From the NCBI RefSeq assembly GCF_001584335.1, contig NZ_LSBB01000023.1:1-64000 (forward strand): a stretch of 64,000 nucleotides of DNA, written 5' to 3'. The DNA comes from Bacillus atrophaeus. Its GTDB lineage: Bacteria > Bacillota > Bacilli > Bacillales > Bacillaceae. The notes beneath the pieces were generated by a model. That model was not told the DNA's origin. It saw only the letters and a program-made list of their open reading frames with translations, and did not search any database. Position numbers and translations under genes: made by a program. Below, in pieces: positions 18,085 to 26,796 of this stretch; position 1 is the first letter of the stretch, and each line of letters opens with the position of its first letter.

Positions 18085-18163
18085 CCGATGAGGATTCGGC
18101 CATTTACAGTGCTTGACCGAAGCATGTTTCCGCCCTCTCCTTTATAAACTGGAAAAGGAGAGG
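18085..18163 (+). promoter_or_regulatory. Structured leader hiding the ribosome site of the next gene
   Basis: CCTCTCCTTT (18134-18143) is an exact complement of AAAGGAGAGG (18154-18163), with a 10-nt loop. The second arm is the entire Shine-Dalgarno of the glycosyltransferase gene. Upstream, TTCGG (18095-18099) can pair either with CCGA (18085-18088) or with CCGAA (18117-18121), so two folds compete. This looks like translational control by an RNA switch; the signal is unknown. Confidence 0.55.
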
Positions 18164-18170
18164 TGATGAT

Positions 18171-19247
18171 ATGATCAGCATCAGCTTGTGTATGATTGTA
18201 AAAAATGAGGAAGAGGTGCTGGCAGGCTGCCTTGATTCAGTCAAGGGGATCGCCGATGAGTTTGTCATTGTTGATACGGGATCAGCGGATGCGACAAAAG
18301 AAATTGCTGCCCGCTATACGGATATGATTTATGATTTTGAATGGACTGACCATTTTGCCGACGCACGCAATTTTGCTTTTTCTAAAGCGTCAAAGGATTA
18401 TATCCTCTGGATGGACGCCGATGACGTGCTGACGGATGAAGACAGAAAAAAGCTCGCCGATTTAAAAATAAGCCTCAGTCCCGATATTGATGCAGTGTCG
18501 ATGTATTATCACGTCGGATTTGATGAGAGAGGCGAAGTTAATTTTAAATACCGGAGAAATCGGCTTGTGAAGCGGGAAAAAGGGTTTCGCTGGATCGGAG
18601 CGGTCCATGAATATCTGGAGGTATACGGCAATATTTTAGAAACCGATATCGCCGTCACACATCGCAAACATCATAAAACCGCAGCTCCTCCTTCAGACCG
18701 CAACTTAAAAATCTATGAAAAAATGGTGGAGGGCAATCAAACACTGACGCCGCGTGATTTATTTTATTTTGCCAATGAACTGAAGGACCACAAGCAATAC
18801 AACCGCGCCATTACGTATTACCATCATTTTTTAGCTACAAAAAAGTGCTGGATCGAAGACGAAATCAGAACCTGCCAATATTTATCTGACTGCTACCGGG
18901 CGCTCGGCCATGAAGAAGCGGCCTTACACTCGCTGTTAAAGTCCTTTTTATTCGATCAGCCAAGACCGGAGTTTTGCTGCCGGCTCGGTGACTATTTTAA
19001 AGAAAAACAAAAATACCGGGAAGGCGCCTTTTGGTATGAACTCGCCCTTTCCGCAAAAAGCAGCGATTCAGGATTTACACAAGTGGAATATTCCACCTGG
19101 TATCCGCATTTGCAGCTTTGCGTCTGTTACTGGCAGCTCGGTGACAAGAAGACAGCAAAACAGCACAATGATCTTGCCGCCTCCTTCCATCCGACCCATC
19201 CAAGCGTCTTGTTTAATAAAAACATATTCGCCGAACAATCAGAATGA
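18171..19247 (+). CDS. Family 2 glycosyltransferase with TPR region
   Basis: This 358-residue protein has an N-terminal GT2 (GT-A fold) domain of about 200 residues: SLCMIVKNEEEVLAGCLDSV, FVIVDTGSADAT, and the metal-binding DADD in ILWMDADD near residue 82. The C-terminal ~150 residues look like TPR helices (YNRAITYYHHFLATKK; YREGAFWYELALSAK). The architecture resembles SunS-like peptide or protein glycosyltransferases, but no bacteriocin precursor is nearby. There is no membrane segment. Its ribosome site is locked in a perfect hairpin. I do not recall it here in B. subtilis 168. The acceptor is unknown. Confidence 0.82.
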   Translation: MISISLCMIVKNEEEVLAGCLDSVKGIADEFVIVDTGSADATKEIAARYTDMIYDFEWTDHFADARNFAFSKASKDYILWMDADDVLTDEDRKKLADLKISLSPDIDAVSMYYHVGFDERGEVNFKYRRNRLVKREKGFRWIGAVHEYLEVYGNILETDIAVTHRKHHKTAAPPSDRNLKIYEKMVEGNQTLTPRDLFYFANELKDHKQYNRAITYYHHFLATKKCWIEDEIRTCQYLSDCYRALGHEEAALHSLLKSFLFDQPRPEFCCRLGDYFKEKQKYREGAFWYELALSAKSSDSGFTQVEYSTWYPHLQLCVCYWQLGDKKTAKQHNDLAASFHPTHPSVLFNKNIFAEQSE

Positions 19248-19252
19248 AAGCA

Positions 19253-19288
19253 TTAAAAAAAGATCAAGGGCACAGCCCTTGATCTTTT
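19253..19288. terminator. Shared terminator of the glycosyltransferase gene and yfmTS
   Basis: AAAAGATCAAGGG / CCCTTGATCTTTT, a perfect stem with a 5-nt loop between two convergent genes. Confidence 0.9.
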
Positions 19289-20141
19289 AAGCTTCTTCCA
19301 GCGCCTTTTCGGCCATTTTCGCAAGGTGCTGCGCGCTTCCTGAGATTTCCTGCATTGTTGCTGAAATCTGTTCGACAGCCGCTGCCTGCCCGTCTGTATG
19401 CTGGTTGATGGATTCAATGGATTCCTCCAGCCCCTTAAGCAGGCTGTGGATTTTTTTCGTGATATGGTCGATCTGTCCGACGTTTTCTTTCGAATGGGTG
19501 GCGAGCTTTCTGATCTCATCCGCCACGACGGAAAAGCCTTTCCCCGACTCTCCCGCTCTTGCCGCTTCAATCGCGGCGTTTAAGCCAAGCAGGTTGCTTT
19601 GGTCGGAAATTCCCTTAACTGTGACGGAAATATCGGCAATTTCACCGGCGCTTTCACTGACTTTCTTCGCTTGGGAAGAGATGCCTGACATTTGGGTTGA
19701 AAAACCGTTAATGGATTCAGAAATATCCTGGATGGCTGATGCGGTTTGTTCTACGACAGCAGACAGGCTCTCCGCCACATCATGAAGCTTGGACGATCCC
19801 TCAAGACTTGTGCCGACGCCGACTCCGCCTATAACTCTGCCGTTTTTATCATGAAGCGGGATCGCCCGGGCGATCAGCGGAAAACCAAACAGTTCTTTTG
19901 GCACCATGCTTGTTTTCTTCTGGTTGCGGCGGATCGCGTCGGTGATAATATCCCCCTCTTGCAGCGGGTCGCCTGCTTTTACATTGAGAGAAAAGGTTTT
20001 CGCCGGGATATTGACGATTAATTTTTCTGTATCATAAATACCGATTGTAATATCGTCTTGAATCAGGCTGTTTAAATAAGGCGCGACTTTTACAAACGCC
20101 TCCAGAAGTTCCTGGGTGTCATTCTCCGTGTTTATGGTCAC
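19287..20141 (-). CDS. yfmS: Soluble methyl-accepting chemotaxis-type protein YfmS
   Basis: This 284-residue protein has no transmembrane segment. The N-terminal half (1 to about 120) is a sensory domain with IGGVGVGTS at its end. The C-terminal half is an MCP signalling hairpin with the conserved tip ([29 protein letters not shown]). It should signal through CheW/CheA from the cytoplasm. The start GTG has GGAGTGG about 8 nt upstream and lies 18 nt after yfmT, so the two form an operon; the ligand may be related to the YfmT substrate. Confidence 0.9.
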   Translation of the reverse strand: MTINTENDTQELLEAFVKVAPYLNSLIQDDITIGIYDTEKLIVNIPAKTFSLNVKAGDPLQEGDIITDAIRRNQKKTSMVPKELFGFPLIARAIPLHDKNGRVIGGVGVGTSLEGSSKLHDVAESLSAVVEQTASAIQDISESINGFSTQMSGISSQAKKVSESAGEIADISVTVKGISDQSNLLGLNAAIEAARAGESGKGFSVVADEIRKLATHSKENVGQIDHITKKIHSLLKGLEESIESINQHTDGQAAAVEQISATMQEISGSAQHLAKMAEKALEEA

Positions 20142-20159
20142 AGTTTATCCACTCCTTTT

Positions 20160-21617
20160 TTAGTATGGGAAATTGCGTTTTTCATGCTGAACGGAAATCC
20201 ATTTCATAGTTGTAAATTCTTCAAGGCTCCATTCGCCGTTTAATCGGCCGAGGCCTGATTGTTTTTCTCCGCCGAAGGCTACGTTCGGCTCATCGTTGAT
20301 CGTCGTATCATTGACGTGGATCATTCCGGTCTCAATTCGTTTCGCAAATGCGACGCCGCGTTCAACATTGGCCGTATGAACCGCTCCGCTTAAACCAAAC
20401 GGCGTATCATTCGCAATATCAACCGCTTCGTCTTCCGAATCAAACTTCATCACTGAAACCACCGGTCCGAACAATTCTTCATGGGCAATGCTCATGGAAG
20501 GTTTGACGTCTTTTAAAATCGTCGGCTCCACGACTGTTCCTGCGAATCCGCCGAGTGTAACCGGAACCGCTCCTTCTTCTATCGCTTTTTCAACAGATTT
20601 CATTAATGCATCGGTTTGTCTGCTGTTGATTAACGGTCCGATAATCGTTTCAGGGTCCATCGGGTCTCCGACTTTAAGTGACTCCACTTTCGCCTGATAC
20701 ATCTCCAGAAATCTGTCATGGATAGAAGAATGAACCAAGATGCGGTTTGCAGACATACATATTTGCCCCTGATGCGTAAACCGGCTGAACACCGCCGCAT
20801 TGACCGCATATTCAAGATCAGCGTCTTCAAGCACGATAAGCGCACTGTTTCCGCCAAGCTCAAGCAAAGGTTTTTTGAAATGTTTCATCGCCAGCTGGCC
20901 GATATAGCTGCCCACTTTTGTAGAACCCGTAAACGAGATAATCCGCGGCACAGGATGCTCCACAAAGCTGTCGCCGATTTCTGCGATATCAGTGACGACT
21001 ACGTTCAAAAGCCCTTCAGGAATGCCGGCCGCTTCAAAAATCTTCGCGATCAAAGTACCGCCGCAAATCGGAGTTTCTTCATGCGGCTTCAGCACGACTC
21101 CATTTCCGGCTCCCAGCGCGGGCGCGACGGATTTCACAGATAGGAAGAAAGGAAAGTTAAACGGACTGATAACGCCGACCACACCGGCAGGCACTCTGTA
21201 CAATCTGTTTTCTTTGCCGTCAATGGTGGATGGGAGAATTTTGCCTTCCATCCGCACCGGAAATGTCGCTGCTTCTTTTATGATATTTTTCACTAGGCCG
21301 ATTTCGAACGCGGCTTTCAGCCTTGTTCCGCCGAGCTCCTCCATAATCAGATAAATAATGGCTTCTTCATTTTCTTCAATATAAGCCACGGCTTTTTCAA
21401 GAATCGTTCTTTTTTCAAACGGATTCACCGCGTCCCATTTTTTCTTTGCTTGTGCGGCTGACTTGTATGCTTCATCTACATCATCCGTATTTGCTTTACG
21501 GAATGATGTGATATTTTTTTGGGTATATGGGTTCTTATCTTCCAAAAGACTTGAACCGGCGCCCTCACGCCATTTTCCCCCAATAAACTGTTTGTTTAAT
21601 TCTTCATATTGAAACAT
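20160..21617 (-). CDS. yfmT: Aldehyde (vanillin) dehydrogenase YfmT
   Basis: This 485-residue NAD(P)-dependent aldehyde dehydrogenase has SFTGSTKVGSYIG (cofactor loop), LELGGNSALIVL with the general-base Glu, and the catalytic Cys in FTHQGQICMSANRI (about residue 287). In B. subtilis YfmT oxidises vanillin to vanillate. It is the first gene of yfmTS and shares a 15-bp upstream element with the divergent permease gene yfnA. The start ATG has AAGGAG 8 nt upstream. Confidence 0.92.
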   Translation of the reverse strand: MFQYEELNKQFIGGKWREGAGSSLLEDKNPYTQKNITSFRKANTDDVDEAYKSAAQAKKKWDAVNPFEKRTILEKAVAYIEENEEAIIYLIMEELGGTRLKAAFEIGLVKNIIKEAATFPVRMEGKILPSTIDGKENRLYRVPAGVVGVISPFNFPFFLSVKSVAPALGAGNGVVLKPHEETPICGGTLIAKIFEAAGIPEGLLNVVVTDIAEIGDSFVEHPVPRIISFTGSTKVGSYIGQLAMKHFKKPLLELGGNSALIVLEDADLEYAVNAAVFSRFTHQGQICMSANRILVHSSIHDRFLEMYQAKVESLKVGDPMDPETIIGPLINSRQTDALMKSVEKAIEEGAVPVTLGGFAGTVVEPTILKDVKPSMSIAHEELFGPVVSVMKFDSEDEAVDIANDTPFGLSGAVHTANVERGVAFAKRIETGMIHVNDTTINDEPNVAFGGEKQSGLGRLNGEWSLEEFTTMKWISVQHEKRNFPY

Positions 21618-21638
21618 ATCAGCAACTCCTTACCCAAG

Positions 21639-21653
21639 ATATTGTCGAAATTT
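21639..21653 (-). repeat. 15-bp element upstream of yfmT
   Basis: Minus strand AAATTTCGACAATAT, 22-36 nt before the yfmT start. It is an exact copy of the element at 21798-21812, in the same orientation relative to the downstream gene. Candidate shared operator. Confidence 0.65.
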
Positions 21654-21786
21654 GATGAATATACTTTTTCTATCGGTTTTATTTAAAAAAATTCAATTCT
21701 ATTTTCAATTTTATTAGCAAAAATTACTATACTGTTATACCACACCGCTTTTATGCTTCTTTCTTTTAAAGCGGAAAAATATTTTA

Positions 21787-21815
21787 TTGACTATCTAAAA
21801 TTTCGACAATATAAT
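21787..21815 (+). promoter_or_regulatory. yfnA promoter containing the second 15-bp element
   Basis: TTGACT (21787-21792), 17-nt spacer, TATAAT (21810-21815). The spacer and -10 contain AAATTTCGACAATAT (21798-21812), identical to the element in front of yfmT, so a bound protein would block polymerase. Confidence 0.75.
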
Positions 21816-21873
21816 ACTACCGTCAATATATATAATTGAAAGAATATTATGATTATTTAACAGGAGGAACTTC

Positions 21874-23259
21874 ATGGGTTCATTATTTCGGAAAAAACCG
21901 CTTGATACATTGCTCGCCCAAAGCCAAACAAAGAGCCTTTCCCGTTCTTTAAGCGCTTTTGACCTCGTTTTGTTAGGCATCGGCTGTGTGATCGGCACCG
22001 GCATCTTTGTCATCACGGGGACAGTAGCCGCTACAGGCGCGGGGCCCGCTCTTATTTTATCGTTTATTTTAGCGGGGCTTGCTTGTGCGCTTGCAGCCTT
22101 TTGCTATGCTGAATTTTCATCTTCTATTCCGGTTTCCGGAAGTGTGTATACGTACTCATACGCAACCCTTGGGGAATTGCTCGCCTTTTTAATCGGATGG
22201 GATTTAATGCTTGAATATGTGATCGCGCTTGCTGCGGTTGCAACTGGATGGTCTTCATACTTTCAATCGCTGCTCGCCGGCTTTCATCTGCACATTCCGG
22301 CAGCATTGACTGGAGCTCCCGGAAGCTCTCCCGGAGCCGTATTCAATCTTCCGGCGGCTGTCATTATCTTGATCATTACTGCGATTGTCGGCAGAGGCGT
22401 CAAAGAAAGCACACGCTTTAACAACGTGATCGTGCTTATGAAAATCGCGATTATTTTATTATTTATCATTGTCGGAATCGGCTATGTGAAGCCGGACAAC
22501 TGGTCGCCGTTTATGCCGTTCGGTATAAACGGCGTGATTGCCAGCGCCGCGACTGTTTTCTTTGCTTATCTAGGTTTTGATGCGGTATCTAACGCCTCGG
22601 AAGAAGTCAAAAATCCGCAAAAAAATATGCCAATCGGCATTATCGGAGCCTTGGCGATCTGTACCATTCTTTATATCGCGGTATCGCTCGTCCTGACGGG
22701 CATGATGCCTTATACACAATTAAATGTCGGAGACCCGGTGTCCTTCGCGCTGAAGTTTGTCGGACAGGATCAATTGGCCGGCATCATTTCCGTCGGCGCC
22801 ATTGTTGGGATTACGACTGTTATGCTCGCTTTGCTTTACGCACAGGTCCGTTTAACTTTCGCCATGAGCAGAGACGGCCTGCTGCCGGCGCTGTTCGCAA
22901 AAGTCCATCCAACATTTAAAACGCCTTTTCAAAACACCTGGCTGACAGGTATCGTGGCGGCCGGAATCGCAGGGTTTATTAATTTGGGGACGCTCGCCCA
23001 CCTTGTGAATATGGGAACGCTCGCTGCATTTACGGTCATCTCGATCGCCGTCATTGTGTTAAGAAAGAAGCATCCTGACGTTACGGCTTCCTTCAGAGTT
23101 CCATTTGTTCCGGTCGTTCCGATCATCAGCGCCGGATTATGCCTTTATCTTGCGTCCAGCCTTCCCGGCGTGACATGGCTGGCGTTTGTCATCTGGATTG
23201 CTGTCGGAGCTGTCGTCTATTTCCTTTATTCAAAAAAACACAGCCAGCTAAACAACTGA
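21874..23259 (+). CDS. yfnA: APC-family amino acid permease YfnA
   Basis: This 461-residue membrane protein has about 12 hydrophobic helices and the APC signature LVLLGIGCVIGTGIFVITG near residue 30. It is of the cationic amino acid transporter (CAT)-like group and equal in length to B. subtilis YfnA. It probably imports an amino acid; the substrate is not fixed by sequence. The start ATG has AGGAGG about 7 nt upstream. It is divergent from yfmTS with a common candidate operator and ends in a strong terminator. Confidence 0.88.
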   Translation: MGSLFRKKPLDTLLAQSQTKSLSRSLSAFDLVLLGIGCVIGTGIFVITGTVAATGAGPALILSFILAGLACALAAFCYAEFSSSIPVSGSVYTYSYATLGELLAFLIGWDLMLEYVIALAAVATGWSSYFQSLLAGFHLHIPAALTGAPGSSPGAVFNLPAAVIILIITAIVGRGVKESTRFNNVIVLMKIAIILLFIIVGIGYVKPDNWSPFMPFGINGVIASAATVFFAYLGFDAVSNASEEVKNPQKNMPIGIIGALAICTILYIAVSLVLTGMMPYTQLNVGDPVSFALKFVGQDQLAGIISVGAIVGITTVMLALLYAQVRLTFAMSRDGLLPALFAKVHPTFKTPFQNTWLTGIVAAGIAGFINLGTLAHLVNMGTLAAFTVISIAVIVLRKKHPDVTASFRVPFVPVVPIISAGLCLYLASSLPGVTWLAFVIWIAVGAVVYFLYSKKHSQLNN

Positions 23260-23260
23260 C

Positions 23261-23304
23261 CACAAAAGACTCTTCTTTCGTTTTCCTAAAGAAGAGTCTT
23301 TTTT
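23261..23304 (+). terminator. Terminator of yfnA
   Basis: AAAAGACTCTTCTTT / AAAGAAGAGTCTTTT, a 15-bp perfect stem plus T run. Confidence 0.92.
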
Positions 23305-23308
23305 CCTC

Positions 23309-23362
23309 TTGATAAATCCTTCACCTTATGAATAATATGTTTGTATGTTCTTTGTTACATAT
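23309..23362 (+). promoter_or_regulatory. yfnC promoter and candidate operator
   Basis: TTGATA (23309-23314) and TAATAT (23333-23338) are 18 nt apart. ATATGT (23335-23340) and ACATAT (23357-23362) form an inverted repeat over the start of transcription. Confidence 0.5.
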
Positions 23363-23379
23363 GTTAGGAGGAGAATCTG

Positions 23380-24612
23380 TTGGCTATTGCCGCCCCATTG
23401 AAAGAGAAACCTGTCCAAAAACCCGGAAACACGGTGTATTCTATTTTAGTTATCATCGGGATCTGCCATTTGCTGAATGACTCACTGCAAGCCGTGATTC
23501 CCGCGATGTTTCCTATTTTGGAACGTTCCATGAGCCTGACGTTCACACAGCTCGGCATCATTGCGTTCACCTTAAACATGGTCTCATCCGTCATGCAGCC
23601 CGTTATTGGCTGGTATGCCGATAAACGGCCGATGCCGTATGCCCTGCCGCTCGGACTGACATCAAGCATGCTGGGCATTTTAGGGCTTGCCTTCGCCCCA
23701 TCGTTTTTGACCGTTTTATGCTGTGTGTTCTTCATCGGCCTGGGCTCCGCCGTCTTTCATCCGGAGGGCTCACGCGTCGCCTACATGGCAGCAGGCTCAA
23801 AGCGCGGTCTGGCTCAGTCAATTTATCAAGTCGGAGGAAACTCCGGGCAAGCGATGGCTCCGCTGATCACGGCACTGATACTTGTCCCGCTCGGACAATT
23901 TGGCGCCGTATGGTTTACGCTTGTTGCCGCGCTCGCCGTTCTGTTTTTAATTTATATCGCCAAATGGTACACGGCTCGGCTCGGCGACCTGCAGCAGCGG
24001 CCGGCTAAAAAAGCGCAAACAGAGGCGAAAAACACGTCCATTTCGAAGTCAATTACTGCCGCACTTATCATTATTATTTTTCTTATTTTCGCGCGCTCTT
24101 GGTATGTCAGCGCCATCGGCAACTTCTATACGTTTTATGCGATGGATACGTATCACGTAAGCATCCGGCAGGCCCAAAGCTATATTTTTGTTTTTCTCCT
24201 GTTTGGCGCTGTCGGCACGTTTCTCGGAGGCCCGCTTGCAGACCGTTTCGGAAAACGGACCGTCATTATCTTTTCTCTGCTTGTGTCAGCGCCGCTTGCG
24301 ATTCTGCTCCCATTCGCCGGACCTGTCCTTGCCTATGGGGTGCTCGCGCTGATCGGAGTCATTCTCATGTCAAGCTTTTCAGTCACTGTTGTCTACGCTC
24401 AAGAGCTTGTCCCAGGAAAAATCGGCACGATGTCCGGACTGACTGTCGGGCTCGCCTTCGGAATGGGGGCGATCGGAGCTGTCGCGCTGGGAGCTCTTAT
24501 CGACTCAGCCGGGCTGACGCCAACCATGATTGCCATCGCTTTTCTGCCGATTTTAGGCATTCTGGCTGTCCTGCTGCCGAGTGATCAAAAGCTGAGAGAA
24601 TGGCATAACTGA
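23380..24612 (+). CDS. yfnC: MFS exporter YfnC (fosmidomycin-resistance type)
   Basis: This 410-residue major facilitator has 12 predicted helices and resembles the Fsr (fosmidomycin resistance) group: ICHLLNDSLQAVIPAMFPIL at the start of helix 1 and YADKRPMPYALPLG after helix 2. The start TTG 23380 has AGGAGG 7-8 nt upstream. It is probably an efflux pump; the substrate is unknown. It is convergent with the yfn sugar operon and separated from it by a terminator. Confidence 0.87.
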   Translation: MAIAAPLKEKPVQKPGNTVYSILVIIGICHLLNDSLQAVIPAMFPILERSMSLTFTQLGIIAFTLNMVSSVMQPVIGWYADKRPMPYALPLGLTSSMLGILGLAFAPSFLTVLCCVFFIGLGSAVFHPEGSRVAYMAAGSKRGLAQSIYQVGGNSGQAMAPLITALILVPLGQFGAVWFTLVAALAVLFLIYIAKWYTARLGDLQQRPAKKAQTEAKNTSISKSITAALIIIIFLIFARSWYVSAIGNFYTFYAMDTYHVSIRQAQSYIFVFLLFGAVGTFLGGPLADRFGKRTVIIFSLLVSAPLAILLPFAGPVLAYGVLALIGVILMSSFSVTVVYAQELVPGKIGTMSGLTVGLAFGMGAIGAVALGALIDSAGLTPTMIAIAFLPILGILAVLLPSDQKLREWHN

Positions 24613-24616
24613 TCAT

Positions 24617-24653
24617 CTAAAAACCCCTGTCTGCATAGAACAGGGGTTTTTTT
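24617..24653. terminator. Shared terminator of yfnC and yfnHGFED
   Basis: AAAACCCCTGT / ACAGGGGTTTT hairpin, symmetric, between convergent genes. Confidence 0.9.
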
Positions 24654-24655
24654 CG

Positions 24656-25594
24656 TTATTCTATTTTATAAAAGTGGGTATCCGGAACCGCGTATTTCGG
24701 AATAAATCCGGCTTTAAAATTCGGAAACGCGCGCTGTATTTCTTCTATCCATCTTGCCAGGTTTAAGGTATACGGGAGATAAATGAAATCAATTACCGCT
24801 TTATCATCAATATGGTAATACCAGCACAGGTTAAACTCCTTTTCCGTAATAAGAGTGAATCCTGAGAAATGGTAAAACATCAGCGGTGTTCCATTGAGAT
24901 ACACGTTATCATTCTCCAGCGTCACCTTATAATTTTCTATATTCCACAGTGCTGCGTTTGCACCGATGGATGTTACCACATGGACATTTTTGAACTGCCG
25001 CGGCCACTTTTCGACATACCTTTGGTCGCCGTATGTCTTTCGCTCCTCGTCCATGTCCACTGTACAATGAGCGATGCAATCCTGTCTCCACTGCCACACA
25101 GCTTCATAAGCCTCTTTCACATTTCTGCTGCCGACAAATCCGGTGTTGAATTGCCCCGTCCGCTCATAATATGACATAAACCGTTCAGAATTGCGATGGT
25201 CAGTCAAAAACAGAGAGGCCTCTGGTTTTTCAGCAAATATTTGCCCCGGATCAGAAAAGAAATACAGATCCGTATCCATGTGGGCAAAGTACTCCGCGTC
25301 ACGCCGCTTATTCATCACGTAAAATAAGAAAGCGGGTTTCAGCGTCCAGCAGTATTCGTGAAACGTCCTGTTGCCCTTTGCCTCTAACAGCTCCGGGTCC
25401 TCCATTTCATGCAGCTGCGTAAGCGTGACATGCTCCCATGGCACGTGCCGAAGCAATTGATACGCTTCCTGGTCGATGCACAGCACATGCAAGTGAAAGT
25501 CGCTGCAATGCTCATGGAGAGAATGAATCATCGGCATCAGCTTAAAAATATGGGTTCTTGAAACGATCGTTGTAAAATGAAATTTACTCACCAT
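24656..25594 (-). CDS. yfnD: Glycosyltransferase YfnD
   Basis: This 312-residue cytoplasmic glycosyltransferase has a GT-A-like fold. It carries a D-x-D metal site in AHMDTDLYFFSDP (about residues 99-111), CWTLKPAFLFYVMN, and a late MFYHFSGF motif, all shared with YfnF, so the two are paralogues. It is the last gene of the yfnHGFED cluster, which in B. subtilis makes spore-crust polysaccharide in the mother cell. Donor sugar and acceptor are not known. ATG preceded by GGATGTGGT, acceptable. Confidence 0.87.
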   Translation of the reverse strand: MVSKFHFTTIVSRTHIFKLMPMIHSLHEHCSDFHLHVLCIDQEAYQLLRHVPWEHVTLTQLHEMEDPELLEAKGNRTFHEYCWTLKPAFLFYVMNKRRDAEYFAHMDTDLYFFSDPGQIFAEKPEASLFLTDHRNSERFMSYYERTGQFNTGFVGSRNVKEAYEAVWQWRQDCIAHCTVDMDEERKTYGDQRYVEKWPRQFKNVHVVTSIGANAALWNIENYKVTLENDNVYLNGTPLMFYHFSGFTLITEKEFNLCWYYHIDDKAVIDFIYLPYTLNLARWIEEIQRAFPNFKAGFIPKYAVPDTHFYKIE

Positions 25595-25605
25595 ACCACA
25601 TCCAT

Positions 25606-26769
25606 TTATCTAAGATCCACGTATAATAAATCAGCGATCAGCGCATATAGCGCATTGGCAAAGTCATGTACGCCCAATTTCTTTTCCGCTTTAACAAGAA
25701 GCTTTTTTATGTGCTGCAAATCAAAGCTTTTCGCTGTCACCCTCGGGCTTTTCTGCCGCCAGTCGGGATCAAGGTTGCGGTCCTTCACTACATGAAGCAG
25801 CTCAAGGAACAGGTTCAGCAGCTCTTCATATTTTTCATATTCCAGCAGCTTGGCGATATCCTCCATAATGCCGTTTGTTAAGGAGGCGTTAAATGGCCCG
25901 TTAAAGGCGAGATGCACGCCAAGCGAATGGATATTGTTGTACTTGTCACACATATAGGCAATGTTTGTTCTGATATCATCCACAGAAGCGCAATTGCTCG
26001 GGTGCTCCTGATGGACGCTCATGATGTCGCGCCGCAGCTTAAAAGAAAGCCCCGCCTGATGAAGCCGAATGCCAAGGTCATAATCTTCAAAGCCGTACCT
26101 CACAATGCCTTCATCAAACAAACCGATATCGGCCACGTGGCGCCGTTTGACTGACGAGTTATTCGTAATAAAAAACCGCCAAGGCAGATGGTAGCCCGCC
26201 AAGTCATCTCCATACTCGTCTAAAATGCTCTTCAGCGCGTCAATAAAATCGGTATCCAGATCAAAGCTTTTCTTCTGGAAGCTTCCGTCCTTCACCTCTT
26301 TTTCAGTTAACAGCGCCTGTTTATTTTTGGCCGGCATATCTTCATAAATCTTTGCGAGACGCTCCTTATGTTCCTTTTCAAAGCGATCATAATAAAAACT
26401 GTAGATCCGTTTCCAAAACATGCCGCACACCACAAGACTGTCTTCATTCTCATGGGCTTTAATATGCTTTGCGACAAGATGTTTTTCAGCAAGCATATCG
26501 CTGTCATGAAAAATCAGAATCTCTCCTCTTGCATTGCGGACCGCCTGATTTCGTCCATACGCAATTCCTCTGTTCTGTTCAATCCGTACAAAGATCAACG
26601 GAAATTCCGCTTTGAAGGATTCGAGCATGGAAAGCGTCCCGTCCTCAGAGCCATTATCCGCCACAATGACTTCAAATTCTTCCTCGCACTCCTGTTCATT
26701 TAACGTCAGCAGGCTGTTGTAGAGCCGTTCTTTTGAATTATATGCAGGAATAATAACGCTTGCCTTCAC
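25606..26769 (-). CDS. yfnE: Family 2 glycosyltransferase YfnE
   Basis: This protein of about 387 residues has an N-terminal GT2 domain (ASVIIPAYNSKERLYNSLLTL; IVADNGSEDGTL; IFHDSDMLAEKHL with the D-x-D-type site; YGFEDYDLGIRLHQAG with the ED motif). The rest is a helical tail of unknown role. I favour GTG 26769 because AGGAAGTGA stands at proper distance; GTG 26778 directly abuts the purine run. It lies 11 bp before yfnD and after yfnF, as part of the spore-surface polysaccharide operon. Confidence 0.86.
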   Translation of the reverse strand: MKASVIIPAYNSKERLYNSLLTLNEQECEEEFEVIVADNGSEDGTLSMLESFKAEFPLIFVRIEQNRGIAYGRNQAVRNARGEILIFHDSDMLAEKHLVAKHIKAHENEDSLVVCGMFWKRIYSFYYDRFEKEHKERLAKIYEDMPAKNKQALLTEKEVKDGSFQKKSFDLDTDFIDALKSILDEYGDDLAGYHLPWRFFITNNSSVKRRHVADIGLFDEGIVRYGFEDYDLGIRLHQAGLSFKLRRDIMSVHQEHPSNCASVDDIRTNIAYMCDKYNNIHSLGVHLAFNGPFNASLTNGIMEDIAKLLEYEKYEELLNLFLELLHVVKDRNLDPDWRQKSPRVTAKSFDLQHIKKLLVKAEKKLGVHDFANALYALIADLLYVDLR

Positions 26770-26796
26770 TTTTTTCACTTCCTGTATTTGATTCGT

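Noticed and set aside
18171-19247. SunS-like glycosyltransferase as part of a glycocin cluster
   Set aside because: No precursor peptide, protease/transporter or disulfide gene is nearby.
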